Of a stretch of DNA of 64,000 bases, positions 18,273-33,000 are shown piece by piece (position 1 is the first letter of the stretch; each line of letters starts with the position of its first letter). Under the pieces are notes generated by a model. The model did no database searches and was not told the DNA's origin. It worked only from the letters and a program-made list of their open reading frames with translations. A program made the position numbers and the translations under genes. Source of the stretch: an uncultured Amylibacter sp. (lineage in GTDB: Bacteria > Pseudomonadota > Alphaproteobacteria > Rhodobacterales > Rhodobacteraceae); NCBI GenBank assembly GCA_959347425.1, contig OY365741.1:1512501-1576500 (forward strand). Reading direction: 5' to 3'.

Positions 18273-21200
18273 ATGAAAATCACGTACAGTGCTAAGAAAA
18301 TCATCAAAAATCAAAGATTTATCTTCCGTGCTCTGCCTGTTTTATTTGTGGGGTTGTTTATTTTGACGGCTTGCGGTGGTGGTGCTCTTTTAAACAAATT
18401 GGAACAAACGCAAAATGATTTGGAACAACAGGCGAGGAATATTTCCGGTAGTTTTGGTGACCTTGATGATAATAACAACGGCAACGGCAACGGCAACGGC
18501 AATGACAAGTTCACGCCTGCTGCCGATCCAGACCTTAATAAGGTGGCGTATAGCGATTGGGTGCGTGTGTATAATCCTGTTGAAAAAGCAGATACGACCA
18601 ATCAGCGCAATCAGTTTTTGCAGACGAGAAATAAAGACATAAGCACAAGTGGACCCGGGTCCTACAGAATATTATTTAATCTAAACACAGCCGTATTTAA
18701 CGATCTATACATCAATGGCGATGGCGATGATGGTTTTGCCTATTTTACAAAGGCGTCGTCAGAGGCGTCGTCTCCTAGCAAATACTATGAATACGCGGGA
18801 ATTTATGATACCACTGATTTGGGCGCGCCCCTGAAACAAACCAGTGGAAGTCTCATGTGGAATGGGGTTATCGGCCTCCGTGATTCGGCATATCCCACGG
18901 AATTCACGATTACCTTTACGGATACGGGTGGCAAGATTGATGCCTTTGTACTAGATATTATTGGCAGTTTTGATTTTCTTGTTGCCGGGACATTTGATGC
19001 CAGTGGCGTGATAGCGGGCAATATTCATTATGCCAAATTTACCGATGACAATACCCCCGTGCCCCCCAGTATCCTCAACGGAACGCTATCAGGGCTGATT
19101 GGTTCGGGCGGCGCGGTTGCCGTGTTTCATTCCCTGCAGAGTTTGGATGATGGGTACGTTGGCGGGTTTATCGCCAGTCCAAATGTGGGTAATAATGACG
19201 ATAACAAACCCCCGCCTGCTGCCGATCCAGACCCTGATAAGGTGGATTATAGCGACTGGGTGCGTGTGCATAATCCTGGTGCCTCGCTAAATCTGCGCGA
19301 ACCGCGAAGGCAGTTTTTGCAGACGAGAAATAAAGACATAAGCACATTTGGCATCAAGGAAGTCTCCAAATACAACTTAAACCTAAACACCACCGAATTT
19401 GAAGGCAGAACTATCGGTGGCGATGCGAATGATGGTGTTGTATTTTTTGACGGGCTTGGCAGCTTGGCCTATTATTACGCCGGGATTTTTGATACCACCG
19501 ATTTGGGCGCGCCCCTGACCCAAACCAGTGGAAGTCTCATGTGGAATGGGGTTATTAGTATTTATAGCCACGAAACGGAATTTAAGATTACCTTTACTGA
19601 TGCGGGTGGCAAGATTGATGCCTTTGTACGAGATATTTTTAGCACGCTTGATTTTCTTGTTGAAGGGACATTTGATACGAGCGGGGTGATAACGGGCAAT
19701 GTTCATTATGCCGAATTTGATAATGACGATAACCCCGTGCTACCCCCTATCCCCAACGGAACGCTATCAGGGCTGATTGGGCAGGAGGGTGCGGTTGGCG
19801 CGTTTTATAGCAGGTTGATTTCGAGTAGATACAGCGGCGGGTTTATCGCTGGTCCAAAAGTCGGTTTTGATCAACACCCCAATAGGGTGACGTATAGAGA
19901 TTGGGCGCGTGTGCAGGATCCGGAAGATATGCCAGATAAGCGCAGTCCGCGCAATCAGTTTTTGGAGACGACCAATAAAGCCATAAGCACAGAGGGCACC
20001 ACACCCTCCAGAAGATTCGGCTTTAGCATAAGCCCCGCCCAATTTGACGGTATAGCCATGGGTGTTGATAGCAATGATGGTGTTGTATTCTTTCAAGGAG
20101 ATATTGACAGCACGTCCTATTATTACGCGGGGATTTATGATAGCACCGATTTGGGCGCACCCTTGATTCAAACCGACGGAAGTCTCATGTGGAATGGGGT
20201 TGTCAGCATCAGTAGTGCTATTCAGGGTTCCGCGGAATTCACGATTACCTTTACTGGCACGGGTGGCAAGATTGATGCCTTTGCAAAAAATATTTACATA
20301 GCAAGTGATTTGCTTATCGCAGGGACATTTGATACTGGCGGGGTGGTAACGGGCAATATTCATTATGCCGAATTTGCCGATGACAATAACCCCGTGCCAC
20401 CCAGTACCTTCAACGGAACGCTATCAGGGTTGATTGGGCAGGAGGGCACGGTTGGCGCGTTTTATAACGATGGCTATGCTGGCGGGTTTATCGCTGGTCC
20501 AAATGTGGGTATTGATCGAGACCCTAGTAAGGTGACGTATAACGATTGGGTGCGTGTGTATAATCCTGATGCCGCGGCAAATACGAACTATCCGCGCAGT
20601 AATTTTTTGCAGACGAGTGATAAAGATATAGACACGGGGCGCATCTCCAGACCCAGCAAATACAGCTTTAACCTAATCCCCCCTTACATTGACGATACAG
20701 CTATGGGTGTCGATGCCGATGATGGTTTTGCCTATTATTATTGGGGCGAATCCCTTTATTACGCTGGGATTTATGATAGCACCGATTTGGGCGCACCCTT
20801 GACTCAAACCGATGGAAGTCTCATGTGGAGTGGGGTTATCAACATCGATAATAATCGGAAATCCACGAAATTCACGATTGCCTTTACTGGCAAGGGTGGC
20901 ACGATTTCTGCCTTTGCACCTGATATTTATAACGCTAATGATTTGCTTATCGCAGGGACATTTGATACTGGCGGGGTGATAACGGGCAATACTCATTTTG
21001 ATTCTTTTACGGATAATTTAAAAACCAGCATCGCTGACCCCAACGGAAGACTATCAGGGTTGATAGGTCAGGAGGGTGCGGTTGCCGTATTTCATGCACA
21101 GAAAGGTACGATTAACTACGTTGGCGGGTTTATCGCTGGTCCAAATGTGGGTGTTGATCAAGACACTGATAAGGTAAAGTATAGCGATTGGGCGCGCGTG

Positions 21201-24200
21201 TATAATCCCAATATCATGCCAGATACGAACAATCGGCGCGGTCAGTTTTTGCAGACGAAAGGTAAAAGCATAAAGTCAAGTGGCACCAACAACTCCAGCT
21301 ACTCCAGACTCACCCTAGTCGTCCCCGAATTTGAATATATAGGCATTGATGGCGATGCCGATGATGGTTTTGTTTCTTTTTACTGGGGGCGGTCTTCTAG
21401 TTCTGGAACACGCTATGGTTACGCTGGGATTTATGAGAGCACCGATTTGGGCGCGCCTCTGCCCAGCTCCAGCCCAAGTCTCAGGTGGAATGGGGCTATC
21501 CTCATCAATGGTGACAAAGATTTCACGGAATTCAAGATTACCCTTAATAGCGGGGGTGGCACGATTGATGCCGTTTCACCAGATGTTTTTAGATTTGCAC
21601 CATCTCGTAGTAGTCGTGGTTTTCTTATCGACGGGACATTTAATACCAGTGGCGTGATATCTGGCAAGACTTATCTTGGTTCTTTGCCGAGTAGCGGCCT
21701 GCCAGCGAACTCCGCTTTTAATGGCATTTTATCAGGGATTATCGGGCAGGAGGGCGCGGTTGGTGTGTTTTATGGCGGAGGTTCAAGTTCCTACAGTGGC
21801 GGGTTTGTTGCCGCGCCTACCCCTGCTGGCGATCAAGACTCTAATAAGGTGACGTATAGCGATTGGGTGCGTGCGTATAATCCCAATGTCGTGCCAAATA
21901 GGGATAATCGGCAAAATCAGTTTTTGCAGACGACCAAAAAAAAGATATACACAGAAGAGGGTAATACCTTTTCTTTAAACCTACGCACCACCGAATTTGA
22001 GGGTACAGCCATCAATGGCGATTATAGGGATGGTTTTGCCTCTTCTTACTGGCGGCCGTCGCCGTCTTCTCCCCTATATAGGTACGTTGGGCTTTTTGAT
22101 AGCACAGATTTGGGCGCGCCCGTGACTGAAACCAGTGGAAATATCTTATGGAGCGGGGTTATTGGCTGGCGCGGTTTTACTCAGATTTCCACGGAATTCA
22201 CGATTACCTTTACTGTCACGGGTGGCAAGATTGACGCCTTTGTAAAAGATGTTTCCTTAGAAAAAGATTTGCTTATCGCAGGGAGATTTAATACTGGCGG
22301 GGTGATAACGGGCAATGTTCATCTTGAAGCATTTCGTAATGAAATTACCCCCGTGGCACCCAGTACCCCCAACGGAAGGCTATCAGGGCTTATCGGGCAG
22401 AGGGGCGCGGTTGCCGTGTTTTATGGCAGTGATTACACTGGCGGGTTTATTTCCAGTCCAACTGTGGGTGACGGAGCCAGGCCAGCAGGTGTGAATGCGT
22501 ACGATTGGGAGAGCAGTTTTAGACCCATACCGCTGAATCTTCACCCCGGAGGCCGCAACAAATTTTTGAAAATTGAAGGCAAAATGATTAACGACGGGGG
22601 TGCATCAAATACGCGAATGATGGACTTTAGCGATTTCACCGATGATAGTGGTACATCACTGGGGCTGGATGCCGATGATGGTTTGGCTTACTTTTCGAAT
22701 AGGGGTTACTCCAACTCCCATGTTCCCTACGCTGGGATTTTTGGCACTACAAGTTTGGGTATGCCGATAGCCGAGACTGACTTCAGCGCAACGTGGGCTG
22801 GAAAATTAGGAGTCATTGCTAGTAGAACCTATACTGGTAAAGCAGATTTTAACTTGGACGTGACATTTAATGGCACGACTGGCACGCTTGATGCGTTTCT
22901 TGTAGATATTATCTGGCGCAGCTCCGAGGTTCGTGCTAGATCCGAGATTCTTATTAAAGGTACTTTTGATGCAAATGGCTTGATAACAGGCTGGACTCAT
23001 CTTGCAGAATTTGGGGGTAATGTTCTAGGAGGACGTGTATCACCTTTTGACGGTGGTAATGGCATTTTATCAGGGATTATCGGTTCGGACGGTGCGGTTG
23101 GCGTGTTTCTTGAGGAATCCGGGGATGTGGGCTACTCTGGCGGGTTTATTGCCAGTCCAAATGCGGCTGAACTTCCAGAAATGCTTCGTAATGTTACAGG
23201 ACCCAAATGGACTTATAGTTTTAAGGGTAATCTGGGGCGTGCGCGCTCTGCCGATAACCAGTTCTTGGAGTTTGATGCTGATGTCATCTTTTTAGAGACA
23301 AGTAATGTTTATAGGGCTGCGGATAAAAGTTACCCGCGGAAACCAATACCTATAAATTTGAACATGCGTGATGCCACTTTTGGCAGCCCTGCTGTTGCAT
23401 TGGGTGGCGATGCGGCGGATGCCTTGGCATTCGGTAGCGGGTTTTATGAGAGTTCTTCCCGCGTGTCGCAAGGCCGCAGTTTCTTTGCTGGGATTAACAG
23501 TGACACCTATTTGGGTAAGGAACTGCCTACTTGGCAAAGCGGGCAAATTGTCAGCGCAGCGTGGAACGGGCAATTCCGCGCAGAGAGCGGTTTTGGCACG
23601 ACAACCAATACAGATTTTGCCTTGGAGGTTGATTTTGAAAATAGGCGGGTAGAGGCGTTTGTGCCTATCGCCACCGCCAGCACAACTTATTATTATCTAA
23701 AAGGCAGTTTTCCCGCCGATTTGGACGGGGCGATGGTCGGCACGGTTGCCCGCAGACAATTCCCCAATGGTAGGATGTTGATAACAGGTACCAATGGCAC
23801 CGGGGTTCTCACCGGACTTATCGGGCAGGAAGGCGCGGTCGGCGTGTTTATCAGTGGCAGGCGGACTGACACGTCAAACACGCTAAGAGACGGGGGAGGT
23901 GATTGGGGCTATGTTGGCGGGTTTGTCGCCAATCAAAATTTGGGTGTTAATAGGATAACGACTGACGGTTGGACGCAGAGCTTTGACTCACCGCTGAATT
24001 CCGACCCGACAGCAGGAAACCAATTTTTGCAAATCGCAGAAAAAACGATTAGCATAGGCAATGCGACGAATCAAGCAGTTGGAGGCGACGACCCAGCCGT
24101 TCGCACGTTGGACTTTACCGCATTCTCTTCTGATATACCACTGGGGCTGGATGCCAATGATGGCTTGGCTTACTTTGTAGGATATATTGGCGGCACTCGT

Positions 24201-24602
24201 TATACCTACGCTGGGATTTATGGTAACACGGATTTGGGTTTGCCGATAATCGATAATATTGCCAACGCAACTTGGGCTGGGAAATTTCAAGTCGATGGTG
24301 GTAGTAAAGTGGATTTTGATTTGACCGTGACATTTGATGGCACGGCTGGCACGGCTGGTGCGTTTTTTGTAGATATAGTGCAGGATTACGATTTTCTTAT
24401 TGAAGGGGCATTTGATAAAAATGGTGTGATAACGGGCAAGACTCATTATGCCAAATTTACGGGTAATTTGCAAACAGCAACTAACGTCCGTAATGGCACT
24501 CTATCAGGGATTATCGGGCGGGACGGGGCGGTTGGCGTGTTTCATGGCGTTGTGAGTCGTCTTCCCTACGTTGGCGGGTTTATTGCCGCGCCCCCACAAT
24601 AA
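18273..24602 (+). CDS. Giant repeat lipoprotein, nine TbpB-like beta modules
   Basis: This 2109-residue protein has a lipoprotein signal with lipobox LTAC (Cys34). A charged, Asn-Gly containing linker follows, then nine modules of roughly 205-250 residues. Each module starts near a [YT]SDWxRxxNP and NQFLQT motif. It then has DLGAPL-TSGSLMWNGV, a FTITFTGTGGKIDAF strand, a GTFDTGGVITGN strand and the closing LSGLIGQEGAVGVFY-GGFIA motif. The last motif recalls the G-rich barrel strands of TbpB-like 'transferrin-binding protein-like solute binding' lipoproteins, so a surface-exposed beta-barrel array is likely. Modules 1-6 are close to each other; 7-9 are more diverged. It is first of three tandem paralogues. 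Its ligand is unknown. No Slam-type exporter gene is seen in the window. Confidence 0.75.
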   Translation: MKITYSAKKIIKNQRFIFRALPVLFVGLFILTACGGGALLNKLEQTQNDLEQQARNISGSFGDLDDNNNGNGNGNGNDKFTPAADPDLNKVAYSDWVRVYNPVEKADTTNQRNQFLQTRNKDISTSGPGSYRILFNLNTAVFNDLYINGDGDDGFAYFTKASSEASSPSKYYEYAGIYDTTDLGAPLKQTSGSLMWNGVIGLRDSAYPTEFTITFTDTGGKIDAFVLDIIGSFDFLVAGTFDASGVIAGNIHYAKFTDDNTPVPPSILNGTLSGLIGSGGAVAVFHSLQSLDDGYVGGFIASPNVGNNDDNKPPPAADPDPDKVDYSDWVRVHNPGASLNLREPRRQFLQTRNKDISTFGIKEVSKYNLNLNTTEFEGRTIGGDANDGVVFFDGLGSLAYYYAGIFDTTDLGAPLTQTSGSLMWNGVISIYSHETEFKITFTDAGGKIDAFVRDIFSTLDFLVEGTFDTSGVITGNVHYAEFDNDDNPVLPPIPNGTLSGLIGQEGAVGAFYSRLISSRYSGGFIAGPKVGFDQHPNRVTYRDWARVQDPEDMPDKRSPRNQFLETTNKAISTEGTTPSRRFGFSISPAQFDGIAMGVDSNDGVVFFQGDIDSTSYYYAGIYDSTDLGAPLIQTDGSLMWNGVVSISSAIQGSAEFTITFTGTGGKIDAFAKNIYIASDLLIAGTFDTGGVVTGNIHYAEFADDNNPVPPSTFNGTLSGLIGQEGTVGAFYNDGYAGGFIAGPNVGIDRDPSKVTYNDWVRVYNPDAAANTNYPRSNFLQTSDKDIDTGRISRPSKYSFNLIPPYIDDTAMGVDADDGFAYYYWGESLYYAGIYDSTDLGAPLTQTDGSLMWSGVINIDNNRKSTKFTIAFTGKGGTISAFAPDIYNANDLLIAGTFDTGGVITGNTHFDSFTDNLKTSIADPNGRLSGLIGQEGAVAVFHAQKGTINYVGGFIAGPNVGVDQDTDKVKYSDWARVYNPNIMPDTNNRRGQFLQTKGKSIKSSGTNNSSYSRLTLVVPEFEYIGIDGDADDGFVSFYWGRSSSSGTRYGYAGIYESTDLGAPLPSSSPSLRWNGAILINGDKDFTEFKITLNSGGGTIDAVSPDVFRFAPSRSSRGFLIDGTFNTSGVISGKTYLGSLPSSGLPANSAFNGILSGIIGQEGAVGVFYGGGSSSYSGGFVAAPTPAGDQDSNKVTYSDWVRAYNPNVVPNRDNRQNQFLQTTKKKIYTEEGNTFSLNLRTTEFEGTAINGDYRDGFASSYWRPSPSSPLYRYVGLFDSTDLGAPVTETSGNILWSGVIGWRGFTQISTEFTITFTVTGGKIDAFVKDVSLEKDLLIAGRFNTGGVITGNVHLEAFRNEITPVAPSTPNGRLSGLIGQRGAVAVFYGSDYTGGFISSPTVGDGARPAGVNAYDWESSFRPIPLNLHPGGRNKFLKIEGKMINDGGASNTRMMDFSDFTDDSGTSLGLDADDGLAYFSNRGYSNSHVPYAGIFGTTSLGMPIAETDFSATWAGKLGVIASRTYTGKADFNLDVTFNGTTGTLDAFLVDIIWRSSEVRARSEILIKGTFDANGLITGWTHLAEFGGNVLGGRVSPFDGGNGILSGIIGSDGAVGVFLEESGDVGYSGGFIASPNAAELPEMLRNVTGPKWTYSFKGNLGRARSADNQFLEFDADVIFLETSNVYRAADKSYPRKPIPINLNMRDATFGSPAVALGGDAADALAFGSGFYESSSRVSQGRSFFAGINSDTYLGKELPTWQSGQIVSAAWNGQFRAESGFGTTTNTDFALEVDFENRRVEAFVPIATASTTYYYLKGSFPADLDGAMVGTVARRQFPNGRMLITGTNGTGVLTGLIGQEGAVGVFISGRRTDTSNTLRDGGGDWGYVGGFVANQNLGVNRITTDGWTQSFDSPLNSDPTAGNQFLQIAEKTISIGNATNQAVGGDDPAVRTLDFTAFSSDIPLGLDANDGLAYFVGYIGGTRYTYAGIYGNTDLGLPIIDNIANATWAGKFQVDGGSKVDFDLTVTFDGTAGTAGAFFVDIVQDYDFLIEGAFDKNGVITGKTHYAKFTGNLQTATNVRNGTLSGIIGRDGAVGVFHGVVSRLPYVGGFIAAPPQ

Positions 24603-24626
24603 TATCGGCACGGGTTGTCTGAAAAT

Positions 24627-24825
24627 AAGGTGCGATATTTTGTCCCTCCGTGTTTATTTCCATTATAGCTTATGAAACTTTGGATTCCGTGTGTTTTTTT
24701 GTGCATTTTTTTTAAAAAAAACGCTTGAAAAAGTTAGAAAAGTGTTTAGAAGAGCCAAAATGCGATTCGGCATTTGCCCCGTGTTTTAACACAAACCAGC
24801 CATAACAAACAGAAAGGCATCCCCA
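24627..24825 (+). repeat. Lipoprotein leader repeat, copy 2
   Basis: This copy is highly similar to the leader at 18060, including the AT-rich tract and the AGAAAGGCATCCCCA segment with its GAAAGG ribosome site just before the start codon. The similarity runs on into the first ~60 codons of both genes, which fits a duplication of leader plus 5' coding end. Confidence 0.8.
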
Positions 24826-26757
<1,932 letters not shown>

Positions 26758-26783
26758 AACGCGGGCGGGTTGCCCATTCGTTT

Positions 26784-26927
26784 GCCCCACCCCCCGTGTT
26801 TATTTCCATTATAGCTATGAAAATTTGGATTCCATGTGTTTTTTGTGCATTTTTTTAAAAAAAAACGCTTGAAAAAGTTAAAAAAGTGTTTAGAAGGTAT
26901 TAAATTTGATTCGGCATTTGCCCCGCG
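26784..26927 (+). repeat. Lipoprotein leader repeat, copy 3 (shortened)
   Basis: It shares GTGTTTATTTCCATTATAGC, the T/A tract, CGCTTGAAAAAGTTA and TTCGGCATTTGCCCCGCG with the other two leaders, then diverges. The remaining 94 bases before the GTG at 27022 are unique and contain two AAxTTGATA-type steps and a weak AAAGGAAT ribosome site. Confidence 0.75.
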
Positions 26928-27021
26928 CAAGTGCAAACACGAACAGATTATCACAGAGACATAAATTTGATAACGGCATAAGCCAGAGATAAAACTTGAT
27001 ACAAAATAAAGGAATACCATC

Positions 27022-30000
27022 GTGGAATATAAAACTTTAAAAGATAATAACTTTACCAAACCCCATATTTTATTGGGTTTGCGGGGTGTTTTCCTTGCCT
27101 TATTCGTGGCGGTCGTCCTAACCGCCTGTGGCGGTGGCGGTGGCGGTGGTGCTGCGACAACAACGACAGGGTCAGCGGGGGATAATTGCCCGACAGATCC
27201 ATTTGGTGCAACCTGTGGCAATGAATACGCCGCCGCACGTGCACAAAAAATCAATGAATGCCTTATTGACGATATGGCGACCGAGGACGCTTCTTGTGCC
27301 TCCGCCGTGAATGCGCAATCGTGCCTAAACGATCCTTTTGCCCGTGGGTGTGATGAAGATCAGGGGTTTTCTGCGTTTTTGGAAGTTGCCAAAGATCAAC
27401 GCGAAGCCTTTTGTAATATAGGTGATAACGCCAAGGATACGCTTTGCGCGGGTGCGGTGTCAACGGTTTGCGGTGATAATCCATTTAATGGATTGTGCAA
27501 GGCGACCAGCTATATTAGGCAGCAAGGGGAAATTGTTGCGGACTGTATTACCGAAGGTAAGGCGAGCGAGCCCACCTGCGCCAATGCGGTGGATTTTAAT
27601 CCTTGTATCGGCAATCCGTTCACGCCTGAATGTCTTACCCAGACCGATGCCCGCACTATGCGGGAAGCTTTTTGCAGGAAAGACGATAATGCGACAAACG
27701 CGCTCTGTGCGGGGGCGTTGGCGCATTTTTGCGAGCTTGATCCGTTTGATGCGATATGCGGTGATGTTGCCTATTCGCGTCAGCAGATGGAACGTGTTGA
27801 CTTTTGTATAAGCGATGCCAACGCCAGCAATAACACCCTTTGTGCCAATGCGATTGGGGCGAATGCTGTTAATGCTTGTATCCGCGACCCTTTTACCGCA
27901 GGGTGTAGCACACAGGATGTTTTCCGTTCGATAAGAGAATCCTTTTGTCGGCAAGGCACCAATGCCGCCGATTATCCCGCGCTTTGTGGCAATGCAGTTG
28001 TGAATATTTGCACGAATGACCCGTTTGATGGGTTGTGCAACCCAAACGACTATACAGAGCAACGCAACGCCCGTACGATTGAGTGTGAAGACGAGGAACC
28101 TACCAACTCGCGTTGCACAAATGTGCTGCTCTTTTTGTCCAAGATGACCTGTATGGACGATCCTTTTGGTAAGGGTTGTGAAGGTGAGACTGAATCGCGA
28201 ATGACGCGCGAAAATCTGTGCCGTGCTAGTAATAACGCATTAGGACTCGCCAACGATTCGCAATGCACGGGTGCGTTGGCGCATTTCTGCGGGCTTGACC
28301 CGTTTGATGGATTGTGCAATCCTACGACTTATTCCAACGAACGCACGATGCGTGTTGCTGAGTGTATTATGGACGATAACGCAAGGGCGGATAACACCCG
28401 TTGTACAAATGCGATTGCTGCTGATGCTAATAATTGTATCCACAATCCCTATGGAACAAATTGTGGAACTGGAACCCCCGCCCAAACCGCTCGTGAATCC
28501 TTTTGCCGTGGCGATCCCAGAAACCCCAGCAACCCGCTTTGCACGGGTGCGGTTACGCATTTTTGCGCTACAAGCCCTACAGCCAATCCGTTTGATGCCG
28601 ATTTGTGCTTTGTCGGTACGACCTATAATGACACCCGCGATGGTATTATTAGAGGCTGTATTACCGCCGATGATACGCGGTGGCGCCAAGGGGCTTGCAC
28701 CAATGCGGTTGCCGCTAACCCGTGTATTGAGACTCCGTTTGATAGGAATTGCGTCACCGATTTCGCAGACTATTATCAAGACGCACGGGCAAAACGCACG
28801 ACATTTTGCGTGGGGCAGAAGAACGATTACGACTTGTGTGCGGGTGCTGTTGCGACAAATCTGTGTTTTAAAAATCCCTTTGTAAGGGATCTTGATAACA
28901 ACGGGGCAGAGGATTGTAGCAGTGAATTTGCCGCCCGTCGCGAAGAGCAAATTAACAAATGTATTGTTGGCGAGGTCGGACAAACTGTCGGCTGTATTAA
29001 TGTGCTGGCTGGTATAGGTGGCTGTTTGGCGAATCCTTTCCATTCCAGTTGTCATGCGCAGGAGGATGCTCATTCCAATCCGAATACGTATTTCAAAGAT
29101 TACGCGGATGCGGCAAGGGCGGCGCGGGTTGACTTTTGCGATATGGATGATGGGGCTATAAGAGATCATGATTATTGCTTTGGACGGACGTTTAATCATG
29201 ATATATGCGTTTATGACCCGTATAGCAGTTTTTGCAAGGATGAGTCGTTTAATGCCGCCCTTAGTACAACGGTTGAGGCGCAACGCACCGAAAAGGTAGT
29301 CTTTTGCGGGCGTAATGATAATAAAGACCACGGCTCTTGCACGCATGTGCGCGATTTGGTGACGGCGGCGACTTGGGCGCATGGGCTTGGCTCTGCACTG
29401 AATACCCAACCAACAGCTGGGACAAACGAATTTTTGCGTGCGGACAGTGCGAGCGAGCTGGATAAAGGGAGCACTGGCGCGACAGGGACGAATTTGAATC
29501 TGGCGACTTCCACCTTTGATTATAATCAATTTGGTGGCGATGCCACGGATGGGGTGGAGTTTTTCGCGGAGTCTGGCAATTACTACGCTGGGATTTTGGG
29601 CGGTGCGGATTTGGGCAAACCGCTCAGCGGGGCTACGCGAACCGTATATTGGAATGGGCGGATTAGCTCTACCATCAGCACTGGTAGGACCAATCTCGAT
29701 GGCTCTACCACCAGCGATACGAGCGGTGTTATTGTTGCCACAGACTTTACTTTAACCATTGATTTTAACGGCAGTGGCGGAACATTCCTATCCTTTGCCA
29801 AGGTGTTTCTTGATGAGAATGCCAACATTTATTATTACGACATTGGTGGCAGTTTTAATGAAGACGGGTTGATTACCGATGGCAGTGTGGGTTATGCAGA
29901 ATTTAGAAGCGGTAATGCGAGTAACGAGGTTGCGAATTCGAGAACCGATGCAATCTTAAGCGGGATAATCGGCAAAGAGGGTGCGCTGGGCGTTTTTCAA

Positions 30001-33000
30001 GGCGCGCATTTCAGTGGTGGGTTTGTTGCCCATCCAACTATTAAAGCGCGGGTGGAAATCAGCGATTGGGTGCGTGGCTTTGGCTCTGCCCCGCCCGCCA
30101 CTGCACCCACGGCAGGAAATGGTTTTTTGCAAGAGGATAATGGCGTTCTTACCGTCGCACCGACAAAAATAACGGCTGGTGGCGCGGATACAACAGCATT
30201 TGAATTCGTAACATTGAAAACTGTCAATGACGGAGAGCAGGATTTTGTAAATGATGTATCGTGGTTTAGTGGATATCATACTAACAACACCCAATATCAT
30301 TACGCGACGGTTTCAGACACTGCCTATTTGGGCGAACCGCTGAGCGAAGCCCCTACAAGTGGCATTTGGTACGGTAAATTTGGCGCGGGTGCGAATAAAA
30401 CTGATTTCGCGCTGACCATCACCTATAGCACGTCTGAACGTAAGATTTCGGCGTTTGTTCGTGAATCTGTGGGTGTTTATTATCTGCTGGCGGGTGATTT
30501 TAATTCGGCGGGTGTGATAACAAATGGCACGGTTAATTATGGCGCATTTACCAATGGGGTACGCACCGCCCCTGTGGCACGCAGAGCCGCGAACGGAACC
30601 CTAACAGGGCTTATCGGGCAGGGCGGAGTGCTGGGCGCGTTTCATAGCACTGTCACGGGGGCGGCTGGCTATGCTGGTGGGTTTTGGGCGGCTCCTTTTG
30701 ATAAGGCAGATGACGGGGTTAGGTCCTTTACCACGGATGTAGATTATGGCGATTGGTTGCGTAGTTTTCTGCCTTTGGCGGTTGACACCACCGCGAAAAA
30801 TCAATTCTTGGCGACAACATCTACACTTGGCGCAATTAACCCCCTTGGCACGACAACAACGAATGGAGGCAATCAAACGCCATCGCTGAGCAGTGTGCGT
30901 TTTGGCGAGTCGAACCTTGATGGCGAGGCCTTGGGCGAGGTTGATGACACCAACCGCGTGGAGTGGTTTAGTGGATATATTGGCGCGACCCAATACCATT
31001 ACGCTGGGGTTTTTCAGGATGCGGATTTGGGCGCACCCCTAACCACAACCCCCACGGGTGGTGAATGGCGCGGTTTTATTGGCGTGGGCGAGTTCTACAC
31101 CGATTTCACCTTGACTATCACTTACGAGACGGCTGGCGGTACGCTTTCCGCGTTTGTCCGCGATACGCCAAATGTTTATTATCTGCTGGATGGCGGGTTT
31201 GATGCAAACGGACTGATTGACGGCACGGTTAGATATGGTGAATTTACCAATCGTGATAAAAACACCCCTGCTGGTAGTACTGCGGATGGAGTCCTGACTG
31301 GGATTATCGGCGAGGACGGCGCGTTGGGTGTGTTTCATAGCACGGCCACAGGCGAGGCTGGTTATTCTGGCGGGTTTGTTGCCCGCCCAACTGCGCCAAC
31401 ATACGCCGAGGAGGTATATCATTCCGATTATGATCGTAGTTTCCTGTCCTTGGGTTTGCCAGACACGGACACCCCGAAAAACCAGTTTATTACGGACCGA
31501 ACGGGAGTCATGACCGCGCAAACTGGGGGGGAAGATGCCACCATAAACGACCTAGCATTGGATACGACCACGTTTGATGGTTTTGCCCTGGGCGCGGATG
31601 ATGCGAACGATGGAGCATTCTGGTTTAATGGTTTTGCGGGTAGCAGCAGCACCCGAACTTACTATGCTGGGTTGAAGGGAGCCGTCACTTTGGGCTTACC
31701 CATCACTACGTCGGGCAACTGGCGCGGAGTGTTTGCCGTTGGCAATGCCAAAACCGATTTCACCTTGGAAATCACCTATGGCACGAACGGTGGTACGATT
31801 GCCGCCTTTATCCGCGAATTAGAGGATAGCTATTACCTGCTGGCGGGTGATTTTGACGCAAACGGGCTGATAACAGGCACGGTTAATTATAGTGTATTTA
31901 CCAATGGTGTGCGGACGGCGAACATAGCCACACCCAGTGGCATTTTGACGGGTCTTATCGGGGAAGATGGCGCGGTTGGCGCGTTTTATAGCAGGAATGA
32001 CCGCGATCAAAAGTATTCTGGCGGGTTTGTTGCCCGTAATGGAGTGGCGGCGTTTGTACCTTCAACCGTTCGCCATGCAACTTGGGCGCGGGGCTTTTTA
32101 TTGGACGATACGCCAGACACGACTGACCCGCGCAACCAATTCTTGCGGGCAAGAAATATCAGACTGGATTCATCAGGCAAAGGAGTCAGCGACTTAGGAG
32201 TGGTGAATTTAAACACCGCCAGATTTAACGACGCACCAATCGTCGGTGGTGATGTGGACGATCAGTATGAGGCATTTAGACGCGGGACGCGCTATTATGC
32301 TGGGATTTTACCAAGTACCGATTTGGGCGCGCCCGTGGTAGATGGTAGCACAGAGCTGACTTGGTATGGGAATTTAACTGTCGGGAGAGAAAGTTTCCTT
32401 TCCTCTCGTTCTACAGATTTTGTGCTGAATATAACGATTAACGGCACGGCGGGTGGGACGCTGTCCGCACGGGCGAATTATCGCAATACGGAATATTATA
32501 TTCTGGATGGTGAGTTTGACGCAAGCGGGCTGATAACGGGTACGATTGCTTACAATTTGGACTCTTTTAATGGTACGGCTAATGGTATTTTGACGGGTCT
32601 TATCGGGCAAGAAGGCGCGATTGGCGTGTTTATTGGTGATAAGAGCAACAATTATGGCGGTGGGTTTGTTGCCCGCCCCAAAGCCGTGAACTTTACCGAT
32701 AGTGTGAAATATTCGGATTGGCTGGCGCGGGAGAATCCAGATGTGAATCCCTCAGCAGAACATAAATTTTTGCAGACGACTGGTAAAACTATACCCACAG
32801 CGGTACAAACTGCAGTCACCCAGCAATTCACCTTAGACCTAGGCACAGCCGAATTTGACGGCGCACCTATCTTTGGCGATGCCAATGATGGTTTTTATGG
32901 TTTTTATGGGGTTTTTAACAGCAAACCTTATGCTTACGTTGGGATTTATGAAAACACCCATTTGGGCACGCCTTTGACCGAGCGCATCAATGAAGTCTTT

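Noticed and set aside
28240..29529. A 429-residue minus-strand open frame inside the giant lipoprotein gene
   Set aside because: It is antisense to the Cys-repeat region. Its length follows from the repetitive codons of the real gene; no ribosome site or family match.
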